A program made the translations under genes and the position numbers. DNA of 64,000 nucleotides, from the NCBI GenBank assembly GCA_047631555.1, contig JBLHZY010000001.1:310001-374000 (forward strand), written 5' to 3'. Below are positions 26,400 to 35,734 of the stretch, piece after piece (position 1 is the stretch's first letter; every line of letters begins with the position of its first letter). Under the pieces are notes generated by a model that was given only the letters and a program-made list of their open reading frames with translations, ran no database searches and had not been told where the DNA came from. Source of the DNA: JBLHZY01 sp047631555. Its GTDB lineage: Bacteria; Pseudomonadota; Alphaproteobacteria; Rhodobacterales; Rhodobacteraceae.

Positions 26400-26713
26400 C
26401 TGATGTCTTCTCCCTAAGACGGGCCCAGGCGCGGGCCGGGCCATGCGTGAAATCCAGTTCCGCAGAACAATCGCAGCCTGTCTATCTGCAGATTTCCGGA
26501 GGGGCAATGGGCGGCGCGCGCGGCTATTGCACGAATACATCGCCGAAATCCCCTGAATGCTTTGGTTTGACTGCGACTTTAGTCGCAAGCTGCCCTTCGT
26601 CACGACTTTAGGCGCACTTGACCCTGCTTCAAGCACCATGCAGCAATGCCCCGGTACGCGCGCTGCGGGTATACTCGCGCCAATCCCTTCTTCGCGCCAA
26701 CAATGAGGCCCCC
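26400..26713. promoter_or_regulatory. divergent gcdH / moxR regulatory region with repeated CGACTTTAG sites
   Basis: 314 bases. A perfect palindrome TGCGACTTTAGTCGCA lies at 26572-26587, and a related copy CACGACTTTAGGCGCA at 26601-26616; the shared CGACTTTAG units start 29 bases apart. This looks like a dimeric regulator's operator. The regulator is not identifiable here. Confidence 0.5.
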
Positions 26714-27622
26714 ATGCAAACACCAAAATCCATCGACGCCGTTCAAGACATGCTGGCAGGCCAAGACTATGTCTGCGGGCGCGCGCTTGCGACGGTGCTG
26801 TTTTTATCGCTCACGCTGGGGCGGCCTTTGTTTTTGGAGGGGGAAGCCGGGACCGGCAAGACCGAGATCGCCAAAGCCATCGCCAAGGGTTTGGGGCGGC
26901 GCTTGATCCGTTTGCAGTGTTACGAGGGTTTGGATGCCTCCTCTGCGGTCTACGAGTGGAACTTTGCCGAGCAGATGATTGCCATTCGCACCGCCGAGGC
27001 GACGGGCGCCTCAGATCGAGATGCGCTTAAGAGCGAGCTGTTTACTGAGGATTATCTGATCGAGCGTCCGCTTTTGGCCGCGATGCGCCCCCAGCCCGGC
27101 GGCGCGCCTGTTTTGCTGATTGATGAGCTGGATCGCACGGACGAGCCGTTTGAGGCGTTTCTTTTGGAGGCGCTTTCGGATTTTCAGGTCACCATCCCTG
27201 AGCTTGGCACGATCCATGCGCCCGAGCCGCCCATCGTTATTTTGACGTCCAACCGGACCCGCGAAGTGCATGACGCGCTTAAGCGGCGTTGCCTCTATCA
27301 CTGGGTCGATTATCCCGATTTCGCCCGCGAGCTTGAGATCCTGCATGCGCGCGCGCCTGAGGCGACAGAAGCGCTGAGCCGCGAGATCGTGGCCTTTGTG
27401 CAAAAGCTGCGCACCGAGGATTTGTTTAAGCGCCCCGGTGTGGCCGAGACGATTGATTGGGCGAAATGCCTGCTGGCTTTGGATGTGATCTCGCTTTCGC
27501 CAGAAGTGATTGCCGATACATTGGGTGCGATCCTCAAATATCAGGACGATATCGCCCAGCTACAGGGATCAGAAGCCGGGCGCATCTTGGATCAGGTGCG
27601 CGCTGAACTGGCGCCGGAATAG
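26714..27622 (+). CDS. coxD: MoxR family AAA+ ATPase (CoxD-like)
   Basis: 302 residues from the ATG at 26714 (MQTPKSIDAVQDMLAGQDYV). Walker A FLEGEAGTGKTEIAKA, Walker B APVLLIDELDRTDEPFEAFL, sensor 1 VILTSNRTREVHDALKRRC. MoxR ATPases work with VWA proteins as chaperones; CoxD of Oligotropha helps mature the Mo-Cu site of CO dehydrogenase. The CoxE-like VWA gene follows, and molybdenum hydroxylase subunits lie 4-8 kb on, which supports the CoxD assignment. Confidence 0.88.
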   Translation: MQTPKSIDAVQDMLAGQDYVCGRALATVLFLSLTLGRPLFLEGEAGTGKTEIAKAIAKGLGRRLIRLQCYEGLDASSAVYEWNFAEQMIAIRTAEATGASDRDALKSELFTEDYLIERPLLAAMRPQPGGAPVLLIDELDRTDEPFEAFLLEALSDFQVTIPELGTIHAPEPPIVILTSNRTREVHDALKRRCLYHWVDYPDFARELEILHARAPEATEALSREIVAFVQKLRTEDLFKRPGVAETIDWAKCLLALDVISLSPEVIADTLGAILKYQDDIAQLQGSEAGRILDQVRAELAPE

Positions 27623-27928
27623 GCGATGGCATTGGCTTTGGTTCATATCCTTGGGGCTGGTGATGGCCGGGCTCTGGGCAAGAGTTTAATGCCTTCGGCG
27701 AGGATATTTGGACAACTGCGAATGGGGCGGAGAATTGTAAGGGGCCTTTCTGCTGCAAGCCTGAGCGCGCTTGTCTTTGGGCGGATGCGGGCAATGGCAA
27801 TGGCGAGGCTTTCTGGGCCGCGGCGAAACGGGCGGGATTTTGGGCCGCGGCGAAAGCAGGGCTTGGGGTCTTGGTCTTTCTCTGTTGGTTTTGGGGCGTA
27901 TGAATTTGCCACTATAGGGAGGGGCTGA
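27623..27928 (+). other. coxD-coxE gap, possible small ORF
   Basis: A 100-codon frame (ATG 27626, stop 27926-27928) fills the gap almost exactly: it starts 3 bases after coxD and ends on the base before the coxE ATG. Its translation is rich in Arg, Gly and Ser and matches nothing I know. The region also holds two copies of GGGCCGCGGCGAAA (about 27817 and 27842). Coding status is doubtful; it may be degenerate sequence. A GGGAGGGG sequence just before 27929 serves coxE. Confidence 0.25.
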
Positions 27929-29191
27929 ATGGAGTTTCCTGCGCTCGATATCCCTGAGGACGGCAAGCTTGCCCATAACATTGCGCATTTTGCCCGGGCG
28001 TTGCGCGCGGCGGGCGTTCCGGTTGGGCCGGGGCGGATACTGGATGCGGTGCGGGCGATTGAGGCTGTTGGCTTTACCGAGCGGCGCGATTTTTATTATG
28101 CGCTACAGGCGTGTTTCGTTTCGCGCCCTGAGCAGCGGCTGATCTATGCGCAGCTGTTTCGGCTCTTTTGGCGCGATCCGCGCTATATGGAGCAGATGAT
28201 GGCGATGATGCTGCCCTCTGTGCGCGGTGTGCAGGAGGAGCGCGCAGCCGAGGCGGCGCAAAAGCGCGCGGCTGAGGCATTGCTGGATGGGGTAGAGCGC
28301 GCGCCGCCAGAGCTTGAGGAAAGCCCTGAGGAAGAGATCGAGATTGATGCAAGTGCGACGGCCTCGGCGCAGGAGTTGCTGCGCGCGCTTGATTTTGAGC
28401 AGATGTCAGTGGCCGAGATGGCGCAGGCCAAGCGGATGCTCGCAAAGCTGACACTGCCGGTTCCCCCGCTTGCAACGCGTCGCCAAGAGCTGCGCCGCGC
28501 AGGGCGGATTGCACAAAGGGCAACGATGCGCGCGGCCATGCGCCGAGGCGGGGAGATCGCAAGCCTCTCCCATCAAGGCGCAAAGCAGCGCTGGCCCAAT
28601 CTCGTGGTGATTTGCGATATCTCGGGGTCTATGTCGGCCTATAGCCGGGCGATCCTGCATTTCCTACATGCGGTGGCCAATCAAAAGGGCGCGGGCTGGG
28701 CGAAGGTGCATGCGTTTACCTTTGGCACGCGGCTGACCAACATAACCCGCCATCTGGCGACGCGAGATGTTGATGCGGCGCTGAAAGCCGTTGGGCAGGA
28801 GGCGCAGGATTGGGAGGGCGGCACAAAGATCGGCACTTGTTTGCGCGAGTTCAATCGCGACTGGTCGCGCCGGGTTTTGGGGCAGGGGGCGGTTGTGTTG
28901 CTTGTGACCGATGGGCTTGATCGCGATGACCCTGCCGATTTGGCCCGCGCGGCTGAGCGGCTGCACTTGAGTGCGCGCAAGCTGATCTGGCTCAACCCAT
29001 TGCTGCGCTTTGATGGGTTTGCCCCGCGCGCCCAAGGGATCAGCGCGTTGATGCCCCATGTGGATAGCTTTCGCGCTGGGCATAATATCGCCTCTCTTGC
29101 CGCCTTGGCCGAAGCCCTGTCCCGCCCCGATGATCGCGGCGAGAAAGACCGGATGCTTGCCCAAATCCGCGCACAGGCCAAAGGCGCATGA
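27929..29191 (+). CDS. coxE: VWA domain-containing CoxE-like protein
   Basis: 420 residues. The N-terminal part is helical, followed by a charged linker (about 100-150) and a C-terminal von Willebrand A domain with the MIDAS motif in VVICDISGSMSAY (Asp230 region) and VVLLVTDGLDRDD. CoxE partners the MoxR/CoxD ATPase in CO dehydrogenase metal-centre assembly. Its start abuts the preceding open frame. Confidence 0.9.
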   Translation: MEFPALDIPEDGKLAHNIAHFARALRAAGVPVGPGRILDAVRAIEAVGFTERRDFYYALQACFVSRPEQRLIYAQLFRLFWRDPRYMEQMMAMMLPSVRGVQEERAAEAAQKRAAEALLDGVERAPPELEESPEEEIEIDASATASAQELLRALDFEQMSVAEMAQAKRMLAKLTLPVPPLATRRQELRRAGRIAQRATMRAAMRRGGEIASLSHQGAKQRWPNLVVICDISGSMSAYSRAILHFLHAVANQKGAGWAKVHAFTFGTRLTNITRHLATRDVDAALKAVGQEAQDWEGGTKIGTCLREFNRDWSRRVLGQGAVVLLVTDGLDRDDPADLARAAERLHLSARKLIWLNPLLRFDGFAPRAQGISALMPHVDSFRAGHNIASLAALAEALSRPDDRGEKDRMLAQIRAQAKGA

Positions 29192-29595
29192 CCAAGCCAG
29201 AGCGCAGCAACTTGTTTCAGCCCCCTCTGCCGCCCAGCCCCCCCAGCCATATGCGATTTAGACGCTGCCATTTGATGCAGATCAAAGTAGGGCCTGCGCA
29301 AGTTCCTCTAAATGAGTCGCAAGTGATCTGTGCGGCTTTCGGGCCAAACACGCGGGCTTCTTCCCTGGCGCCGGTCACTTATCGTTTCCTATTTTCGGGC
29401 CTCGTGCGTTGGTCCGAAAACAGCCTGCGCCGCTTGCCGCAACCCGGCTTGCGGCGCTTTTTTTTCGCGCGGTGAGGGGCGGCCAATTGATCCGCCATTA
29501 TCCATTGCGCCGTTTGTCCCCTTGCGCGCCCGCCCCCCATCACCCATCATTTGCTTCAAATTGAAGCGATCGCCCATTCCAATGAAAGCCCTGAA
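29192..29595. other. coxE-xdhC intergenic region
   Basis: 404 bases with a plus-strand terminator at 29427-29465 and no convincing gene; a 95-codon frame at 29188-29475 runs through the terminator and is probably chance. The downstream xdhC/molybdopterin pair therefore probably has its own promoter between about 29466 and 29590. Confidence 0.6.
29427..29465 (+). terminator. Rho-independent terminator after coxE
   Basis: Stem GCGCCGC...GCGGCGC (29427-29433 with 29451-29457), with a partly paired inner part, followed by seven T residues. Confidence 0.85.
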
Positions 29596-30588
29596 ATGAT
29601 CCGCGCTGCCCATGATGCCATTCCCGAAACCGCCCTTGCGTGGCACCAACAAGGGCGCGGCGCCGCTTTGGCCACGGTGATTGAGACATGGGGAAGCGCG
29701 CCGCGCCCGGTGGGAAGCCAGCTGGCGATCTCTGGCGCAGGCGATATTGCCGGCTCTGTCTCGGGGGGCTGTGTTGAGGGGGCCGTGGTTGTTGAGGCAA
29801 TGGAGGCGCTAAGCGAGAATGATCCGAGCCGGCGCATGATGGAATTTGGCGTAAGCGACGATGAGGCTTTTGCTGTTGGGCTTGCTTGCGGCGGGCGCAT
29901 CCGGGTGATGGTCGAGCCGATTGGCGCGGCGGGCAAAGCGGCGCTTGATGAGGCGATGCTGAGCGAGCTGGTTGAGGGGCGCGCTGGGCGCACTGCGCTG
30001 GCCTATGTCGTCAATACCAAGACGGGGGATGCGCGCCTAAGCACCCCTTCGGATTTCCCCGACCGCTTTCGCGCCGATCGCTCGGGCTTTGAGGAAGACG
30101 GCGAGACATTCATTGCCATTCACAACCCGCCCCTGCGCATGGCCGTTGTGGGCGCGGTGCATATCGCCCAGCCCTTGATGCAAATGGCGCGGCTTGCCGG
30201 GTTTGATGCGCTGCTCATTGATCCGCGCGAAAGCTTTGGCGCGGCAGAGCGCTTTCCAGATGAGACCATCAGCCATGAGTGGCCAGATGAGGCGCTGGTC
30301 GCGCTGGGCCTTGATGCGCGCACCGCCGTTGTGACCCTCTCGCATGATCCAAAGATCGACGATCCGGCGATTATCACCGCGCTGCGCTCGGATGTTTTTT
30401 ATCTCGGCGCGCTTGGCTCGACCCGGACCCATGCAAAACGGGTCACTCGGCTTGAAGCGGCGCATTTCTCCCAAGAAGAGATCGCGCGCATCCACGCCCC
30501 CATCGGCCTTGATATCGGCGCCAAGACCCCGGCAGAAATCGCCATCGCCGTCATGGCGCAAATCACTGAAAAGCTGCGCAAATCATGA
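29596..30588 (+). CDS. xdhC: XdhC/CoxF family protein
   Basis: 330 residues from the ATG at 29596; a TTG 15 codons upstream is open but less likely. XdhC-type proteins bind and hand over modified (sulfurated) molybdenum cofactor to hydroxylases. N-terminal pattern ALATVIETWGSAPRPVGSQL and SGSVSGGCVEGAV-like stretch (AGSVSGGCVEGAV), then a C-terminal Rossmann domain (RMAVVGAVHIAQPLMQMARL, VFYLGALGSTRTHAKR). Its stop overlaps the next start (ATGA at 30585). Confidence 0.92.
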   Translation: MIRAAHDAIPETALAWHQQGRGAALATVIETWGSAPRPVGSQLAISGAGDIAGSVSGGCVEGAVVVEAMEALSENDPSRRMMEFGVSDDEAFAVGLACGGRIRVMVEPIGAAGKAALDEAMLSELVEGRAGRTALAYVVNTKTGDARLSTPSDFPDRFRADRSGFEEDGETFIAIHNPPLRMAVVGAVHIAQPLMQMARLAGFDALLIDPRESFGAAERFPDETISHEWPDEALVALGLDARTAVVTLSHDPKIDDPAIITALRSDVFYLGALGSTRTHAKRVTRLEAAHFSQEEIARIHAPIGLDIGAKTPAEIAIAVMAQITEKLRKS

Positions 30589-31625
30589 AGTTTGGCCCTG
30601 TTCTGCTTGAGGATGCGCTGGGCGCGATCCTTGCCCATTCGATGCCGCTACAAGGCGGAAAGCGCCTGCGCAAAGGCCTTGTCCTTGGCAATGAAGAGAT
30701 CGAGGCGTTGCGCGCTGCGGGCCATACAGAGATCACCGTGGCCCGCCTTGAGGCAAGCGATACAGGCGAGGATGAAGCCGCGCGCCGCCTTGCCGCTGCC
30801 ATGGTTCCCGATGCGCATGATGCCTCGCTTCGGATCGGGCGCGCCAGCACCGGGCGGGTCAATCTGCATGCCATCGGGCCGGGCGTTTTGACCTTTGATG
30901 CAAGCGCCATTGCCAAGGCCAATCAGATCGATCCAATGATCACAATCGCAACCCTGCCGCCGTTTGCGCGCGTCTGGGATCGCGGGCTTGTGGCAACGAT
31001 CAAAATCATCTCCTACGGGATTTCGCGCGTTAGCCTGCGCAAAGCCGAAGAGGCGCTTTATGATGCGATGCGCGTCCGCCCGGTGATCATGCGCACGGCA
31101 ACACTGATCGAAACGGTCATCCCCACGGTTGAGGCCGCCTCTGCCCAGGCAACCGATCCAGACGCCGCGCTTAACGCCCCAAATGCCAAGGGCGAAGCGG
31201 CCATCCGCACCCGCCTTGAACGCCTTGGCATGACCTTAAGTGAGGTCATCACCGTCGCGCATGACGCCGAAGAAATCGCGCTTGCCATCGCGGGGGCCGA
31301 GGGCGATGTGATCCTGATTTTAACGGCCTCAGCGACCTGCGACCCGCGCGATACAGCGCCAGAGGCCGTGCGCATGGCAGGCGGACAAGTGACCCGCTTT
31401 GGCATGCCGGTTGATCCGGGCAATCTGCTGTTTACAGGCGGGCTTGGGGCGGTTCCGATTATCGGCCTGCCGGGCTGTGCGCGCTCGCCTGCGCTGAACG
31501 GTGCGGATTGGGTTTTGGAGCGGGTCGTTTGCGGCGTCGCGGTGACGGATGAGGATATCGCTTTGATGGGAATCGGCGGGCTGCTCAAAGAAATCCCCCA
31601 ACGCGGCCGCCCACGCGAAAGCTGA
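30585..31625 (+). CDS. molybdopterin-binding protein (MoeA/MogA-like)
   Basis: 346 residues. The C-terminal half holds a MoaB/Mog-type molybdopterin-binding domain (VIMRTATLIETVIPTV ... ILTASATCDPRDTAPEAVRM ... GMPVDPGNLLFTGGLGAVPI). The N-terminus (FGPVLLEDALGAILAHSM, LRKGLVLGNEEIEALRAAGH) resembles MoeA entry segments. Translationally coupled to xdhC, so likely a Mo-cofactor handling step for the hydroxylase encoded next. Confidence 0.85.
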   Translation: MKFGPVLLEDALGAILAHSMPLQGGKRLRKGLVLGNEEIEALRAAGHTEITVARLEASDTGEDEAARRLAAAMVPDAHDASLRIGRASTGRVNLHAIGPGVLTFDASAIAKANQIDPMITIATLPPFARVWDRGLVATIKIISYGISRVSLRKAEEALYDAMRVRPVIMRTATLIETVIPTVEAASAQATDPDAALNAPNAKGEAAIRTRLERLGMTLSEVITVAHDAEEIALAIAGAEGDVILILTASATCDPRDTAPEAVRMAGGQVTRFGMPVDPGNLLFTGGLGAVPIIGLPGCARSPALNGADWVLERVVCGVAVTDEDIALMGIGGLLKEIPQRGRPRES

Positions 31626-31885
31626 TGCGCGCGCCGCATTGGTAGCGCAAACAGCAAGCCCTCAAAAGGTCGTAGAAATCGGCGAAATCTGGCCGCCGCC
31701 AAAAATCCGTCACGAAATATAATTGCTATTTTTCAGCCCCTTGCGCCACATTTATGCGCGCCCGCGCCCTGCACCCCAAAATCAAGACCAAAGCACTATT
31801 TCGGCCCGGCGCAATCCCCCTCAAGATCATTTCAAACGAACAAAAGGCATGCAAAGCTGTGTCCAGTTCAATTCGGGAGGATTCT
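31626..31885 (+). promoter_or_regulatory. upstream region of coxSLM-like operon
   Basis: 260 bases with no gene. A+T richness near 31710-31735 (AAATATAATTGCTATTTTTC) is the likeliest promoter area. The coxS ribosome site GGGAGGATTCT is at about 31875. Confidence 0.4.
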
Positions 31886-32368
31886 ATGGCGAACGTAACA
31901 ATCAATGTGAATGGCAAGGCAATCAGCGGCGAAGTCGAAGGACGCACGCTTCTGGTCGATTTTCTGCGCGGCAAGGGCCTCACCGGGACCCATGTCGGCT
32001 GTGACACATCGCAATGCGGCGCTTGCACGGTTCAGGTCAACGGCGCGCAGGTCAAATCCTGCACGATGTTTGCTGCTGAAGCCGATGGCGCAGAGGTCGC
32101 GACAATCGAGGGCGCTGCCAATACCGACGGCTCGCTATCGACCGTTCAGCAGGCCTTCCAAGATCATCACGGCCTTCAGTGCGGCTTTTGCACGCCGGGC
32201 ATGGTGATGGCGGCAACCTCGCTTCTGGCCGAAAATCCAAAGCCAACCGAGGCCGAAATTCGCCATCATCTTGAGGGCAATATCTGCCGCTGCACAGGCT
32301 ACCATAACATCGTGAAATCCATCCTGGCCGCATCCGGCCAAGACGTTTCCAAAATCGCTGCCGAATAG
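31886..32368 (+). CDS. coxS: molybdenum hydroxylase [2Fe-2S] small subunit (CoxS-like)
   Basis: 160 residues from the ATG at 31886. Plant-type ferredoxin cluster: HVGCDTSQCGACTVQVNG plus the fourth Cys in KSCTMFA. Second, all-helical cluster domain: LQCGFCTPGMVM ... GNICRCTGYHNIV. Carries electrons from the Mo site to FAD. The order S-L-M is that of form II CODH-like operons. GGAGG sits before the start. Confidence 0.95.
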   Translation: MANVTINVNGKAISGEVEGRTLLVDFLRGKGLTGTHVGCDTSQCGACTVQVNGAQVKSCTMFAAEADGAEVATIEGAANTDGSLSTVQQAFQDHHGLQCGFCTPGMVMAATSLLAENPKPTEAEIRHHLEGNICRCTGYHNIVKSILAASGQDVSKIAAE

Positions 32369-32452
32369 GTCCGCGATTTACGACAAGCCAATAAAATAAG
32401 GGCAGGGCGCAAGCCTCGCCAATTGAATTGAACTATTTCAGGGAGGATCACC

Positions 32453-34816
32453 ATGCCCAAAGACGGTGGCATTGGCGCAAGCAACAAGCGCCGCGAAGAC
32501 ATTCGCTTTTTGACCGGAGAAGGCAACTACACGGACGACATCAATCTTGCTGGCCAAGGTTATGTGGTCTTTGCACGCTCTCAGGTTGCCCACGGGCGGA
32601 TCAAATCGCTTGATACTAGCGCGGCTGCGGCCATGCCCGGCGTTATCCGCGTCTTTACCGGCAAGGATTTTGAGGGCGTTGGCGGCATCCCTTGCGGTTG
32701 GGAAATCACCGACCGTTTTGGCGAAAAGATGCAAGAGCCTGCGCACCCGGTTTTGGCGCAAGGCAAGGTCCGCCATGTCGGCGATCCCTATGCGGCTGTG
32801 GTTGCTGAAACGGTCGAGCAGGCGCGTGATGCTGTTGAGGCGCTCGCGCTTGATCTTGAAGAGCTCCCGGCTGTGATCAACATGAAAGAAGCGGTCAAAG
32901 ACGGCGCGCCTTTGGTGCACGACGATCTGAAATCGAACCTGTGCTATGACTGGGGCTTCGTTGAGGAAAATCGCGAAGCAGTGGACGCTGCCATTAAGGC
33001 CGCGCATCACGTCACAACCCTTGAATTGGTCAACAACCGCCTCATCGCCAATCCGATGGAGCCGCGCGTCGCTGTTGGCGATTACGCCTCTCATTCCGGC
33101 GATAGCACGCTCTATACAACCTCGCAAAACCCCCACGTTATTCGCCTTCTCATGGGCGCTTTCGTTCTGGGCATTCCTGAGCATAAATTGCGCGTTGTGG
33201 CGCCCGATGTTGGCGGCGGTTTCGGCACCAAAATCTTCCACTACGCCGAAGAAGCCTTCTGCACATTCGCCGCTAAGGCCCTGAAACAACCGGTAAAATG
33301 GACCTCGACCCGCTCTGAAGCGTTTATGTCGGATGCCCATGGCCGCGATCACGTCTCCAAGATCGAAATTGCGATGGACAAAGAGGGGCATTTCCTTGCC
33401 CTGCGCACAGATACATACGCCAATATGGGCGCTTATCTGTCGACCTTCGCACCAAGCGTGCCCACATGGCTGCACGGCACATTGATGGCGGGCAATTACA
33501 AAACGCCGCTGATTTATGTCAACGTCAAAGCGGTCTTTACCAATACCGTTCCGGTGGACGCATACCGCGGCGCGGGCCGCCCCGAAGCGACCTATCAGCT
33601 AGAGCGCTGCATCGACAAAGCGGCGCGCGAAATGGGCATCGATCCCATTGAGCTGCGGCGCAAAAACTTCATCACCGAATTCCCATATGCAACGCCTGTG
33701 GCGGTCGAATATGACACCGGTGATTATCACGCCACAATGGACAAGCTGATCGAGATCGCTGATTTCGCCGGCTTTGACAAACGCCTCGCAGCCTCCAAGA
33801 AAGCGGGCAAACTGCGCGGCCTTGGCATCAATTGCTACATCGAGGCCTGCGGCATCGCGCCCTCCAATCTTGTCGGCCAACTTGGCGCGCGCGCCGGGCT
33901 TTATGAAAGCGCGACAGTGCGGGTGAACGCCACTGGCGGATTGGTCGTGATGACCGGCTCGCACAGCCACGGGCAGGGGCATGAAACCTCCTTCCCACAA
34001 GTGATCGCCTCGATGATCGGGATTGATCCGGATATGATCGAGATCGTGCACGGCGACACAGCAAATACTCCAATGGGTATGGGCACTTACGGATCGCGCT
34101 CGCTTGCGGTTGGTGGCTCTGCCATGGTCCGTGCAACCGAGAAAATCATCAACAAGGCTAAGAAAATCGCGGCCCATTTGATGGAAGCAGCTGATGCCGA
34201 TATCGAGTTGAAGGACGGCAAATTCAGCGTCGCAGGGACGGATAAATCCGTGGCTTGGGGCGATGTAACGCTCGCCGCTTATGTCCCGCACAATTACCCG
34301 CTCGAAGACATCGAGCCGGGCCTTGAGGAAACCGCCTTTTATGATCCGGCCAACTTCACCTACCCCTCGGGCGCCTATGCCTGCGAGGTCGAGATTGATC
34401 CAGACACGGGCAAAGTGACCATCGAACGCTTTGCCGCTGCCGATGATTTCGGCAATATCGTCAACCCGATGATCGTGTCAGGCCAAGTGCACGGCGGCAT
34501 CGGCCAAGGCATCGGGCAGGCGCTTTTGGAGGCGGCTGTCTATGATGACAACGGCCAATTGCTGACCGGATCTTACATGGATTACGCCATGCCGCGCGCA
34601 TCCGACGTGCCGTTTTACCAAGTCGATCACTCCTGCCAAACCCCGTGCACGCACAATCCTTTGGGCGTGAAGGGCTGCGGCGAAGCGGGCGCCATCGGTT
34701 CGCCGCCCGCCGTTGTGAACGCAGTGGTTGACGCCATGCAACGCGCAGGCAAGGATATCACCCATATCGACATGCCGCTTTCGCCCGCCCGCGTTTGGGC
34801 TGCGATGAATTCCTGA
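32453..34816 (+). CDS. coxL: molybdenum hydroxylase large subunit (form II CoxL / BMS type)
   Basis: 787 residues. Binds the molybdopterin cofactor and the substrate. The active-site loop is AYRGAGR (residues 370-376), the form II signature; form I CO dehydrogenases with proven Mo-Cu sites have AYRCSFR instead. Other family blocks: DVGGGFGTKIFHYAEE, NNRLIANPMEPRV, KGCGEAGAIGSPPAVVNA with the catalytic Glu. True substrate is uncertain: CO or another small aldehyde or heterocycle. GGGAGG precedes the ATG. Confidence 0.94.
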   Translation: MPKDGGIGASNKRREDIRFLTGEGNYTDDINLAGQGYVVFARSQVAHGRIKSLDTSAAAAMPGVIRVFTGKDFEGVGGIPCGWEITDRFGEKMQEPAHPVLAQGKVRHVGDPYAAVVAETVEQARDAVEALALDLEELPAVINMKEAVKDGAPLVHDDLKSNLCYDWGFVEENREAVDAAIKAAHHVTTLELVNNRLIANPMEPRVAVGDYASHSGDSTLYTTSQNPHVIRLLMGAFVLGIPEHKLRVVAPDVGGGFGTKIFHYAEEAFCTFAAKALKQPVKWTSTRSEAFMSDAHGRDHVSKIEIAMDKEGHFLALRTDTYANMGAYLSTFAPSVPTWLHGTLMAGNYKTPLIYVNVKAVFTNTVPVDAYRGAGRPEATYQLERCIDKAAREMGIDPIELRRKNFITEFPYATPVAVEYDTGDYHATMDKLIEIADFAGFDKRLAASKKAGKLRGLGINCYIEACGIAPSNLVGQLGARAGLYESATVRVNATGGLVVMTGSHSHGQGHETSFPQVIASMIGIDPDMIEIVHGDTANTPMGMGTYGSRSLAVGGSAMVRATEKIINKAKKIAAHLMEAADADIELKDGKFSVAGTDKSVAWGDVTLAAYVPHNYPLEDIEPGLEETAFYDPANFTYPSGAYACEVEIDPDTGKVTIERFAAADDFGNIVNPMIVSGQVHGGIGQGIGQALLEAAVYDDNGQLLTGSYMDYAMPRASDVPFYQVDHSCQTPCTHNPLGVKGCGEAGAIGSPPAVVNAVVDAMQRAGKDITHIDMPLSPARVWAAMNS

Positions 34817-34829
34817 GGGAGAAGAGAAA

Positions 34830-35618
34830 ATGTATAACTTCGAATTTGAAAAACCCTCAACTCTGGCCGAGGCGGTTGCCGCGCTAAAAGATGAAGAGGC
34901 ACAAGCGCTTGGGGGCGGGCAAACCCTGATCCCAACGCTGAAATCGCGCCTCGCAGCGCCCGGCAAGCTGGTCGCGCTATCTGGCATCGCCGAGATGAAG
35001 GGCGTGACGGCGGCTGGCGGTAAAATCACCATCGGCGGCGGCACATTGCACAGCGTCGTGGCGGCAAATGCCGGCGCCTATCCGGCTCTTGCAGCGCTTG
35101 CGGGCAATATCGGCGACCCAGCCGTGCGCAATCGCGGCACGATCGGCGGCTCACTGGCCAACAACGATCCATCGGCCTGCTATCCTTCGGCCGCTCTGGC
35201 CTCGGGCGCGACCATCACCACCAATGCGCGCGACATTGCCGCGGATGACTACTTCCAAGGCATGTTCACAACCGATCTAGAAGAGGGCGAAATCATCACA
35301 TCGGTGACTTTCCCAATCCCAGAAGTGGCCAATTACCAAAAGTTCGAACAACCCGCCTCGCGTTTCGCGCTTGTTGGGGTGTTTGTGGCCAAATTTGCCG
35401 ATGGCGTGCGCGTCGCGGTAACGGGCGCAAGCAACGATGGCGTCTTTCGCTGGGCCGAGGCAGAAGCCGCCCTTTCGGCGAATTTCAGCGCCTCCGCGCT
35501 CGCGGGTCTCGACGCGCCAGATGCCAGCGACATGATCGAGGATATGCACGGCTCGGCCGCCTACCGCGCGCATCTGGTCAAGGTTCTGACAGGGCGCGCA
35601 GTGACGGCTGCCAAATAA
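34830..35618 (+). CDS. coxM: molybdenum hydroxylase FAD subunit (CoxM-like)
   Basis: 262 residues. FAD-binding medium subunit: AQALGGGQTLIPTLKSRLA binds the FAD pyrophosphate, and NIGDPAVRNRGTIGGSLANN is the second FAD motif. FEFEKPSTLAEAVAAL is the usual N-terminus. It is 13 bases after coxL with a GGGAGAAGAG ribosome site. A terminator follows, closing the operon. Confidence 0.95.
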   Translation: MYNFEFEKPSTLAEAVAALKDEEAQALGGGQTLIPTLKSRLAAPGKLVALSGIAEMKGVTAAGGKITIGGGTLHSVVAANAGAYPALAALAGNIGDPAVRNRGTIGGSLANNDPSACYPSAALASGATITTNARDIAADDYFQGMFTTDLEEGEIITSVTFPIPEVANYQKFEQPASRFALVGVFVAKFADGVRVAVTGASNDGVFRWAEAEAALSANFSASALAGLDAPDASDMIEDMHGSAAYRAHLVKVLTGRAVTAAK

Positions 35619-35640
35619 TCCAAACCCTCCCGTTTGGTCA

Positions 35641-35670
35641 AAAGCCCCTGCATCTGCGGGGGCTTTTTCT
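35641..35670 (+). terminator. Rho-independent terminator of coxSLM
   Basis: AAAAGCCCCTGCATCTGCGG then GGGCTTTTTC: a GC-rich stem with a short loop and T-run, just downstream of coxM. Confidence 0.88.
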
Positions 35671-35734
35671 TTGCGTGGCCCGCGGGATTTCACTGCCCGT
35701 TTGACAAGCCGCCCAGAGCGCGCCAAACGAAGGT

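Noticed and set aside
29188..29475. 95-codon frame after coxE
   Set aside because: It runs through a strong Rho-independent terminator and has no family resemblance.
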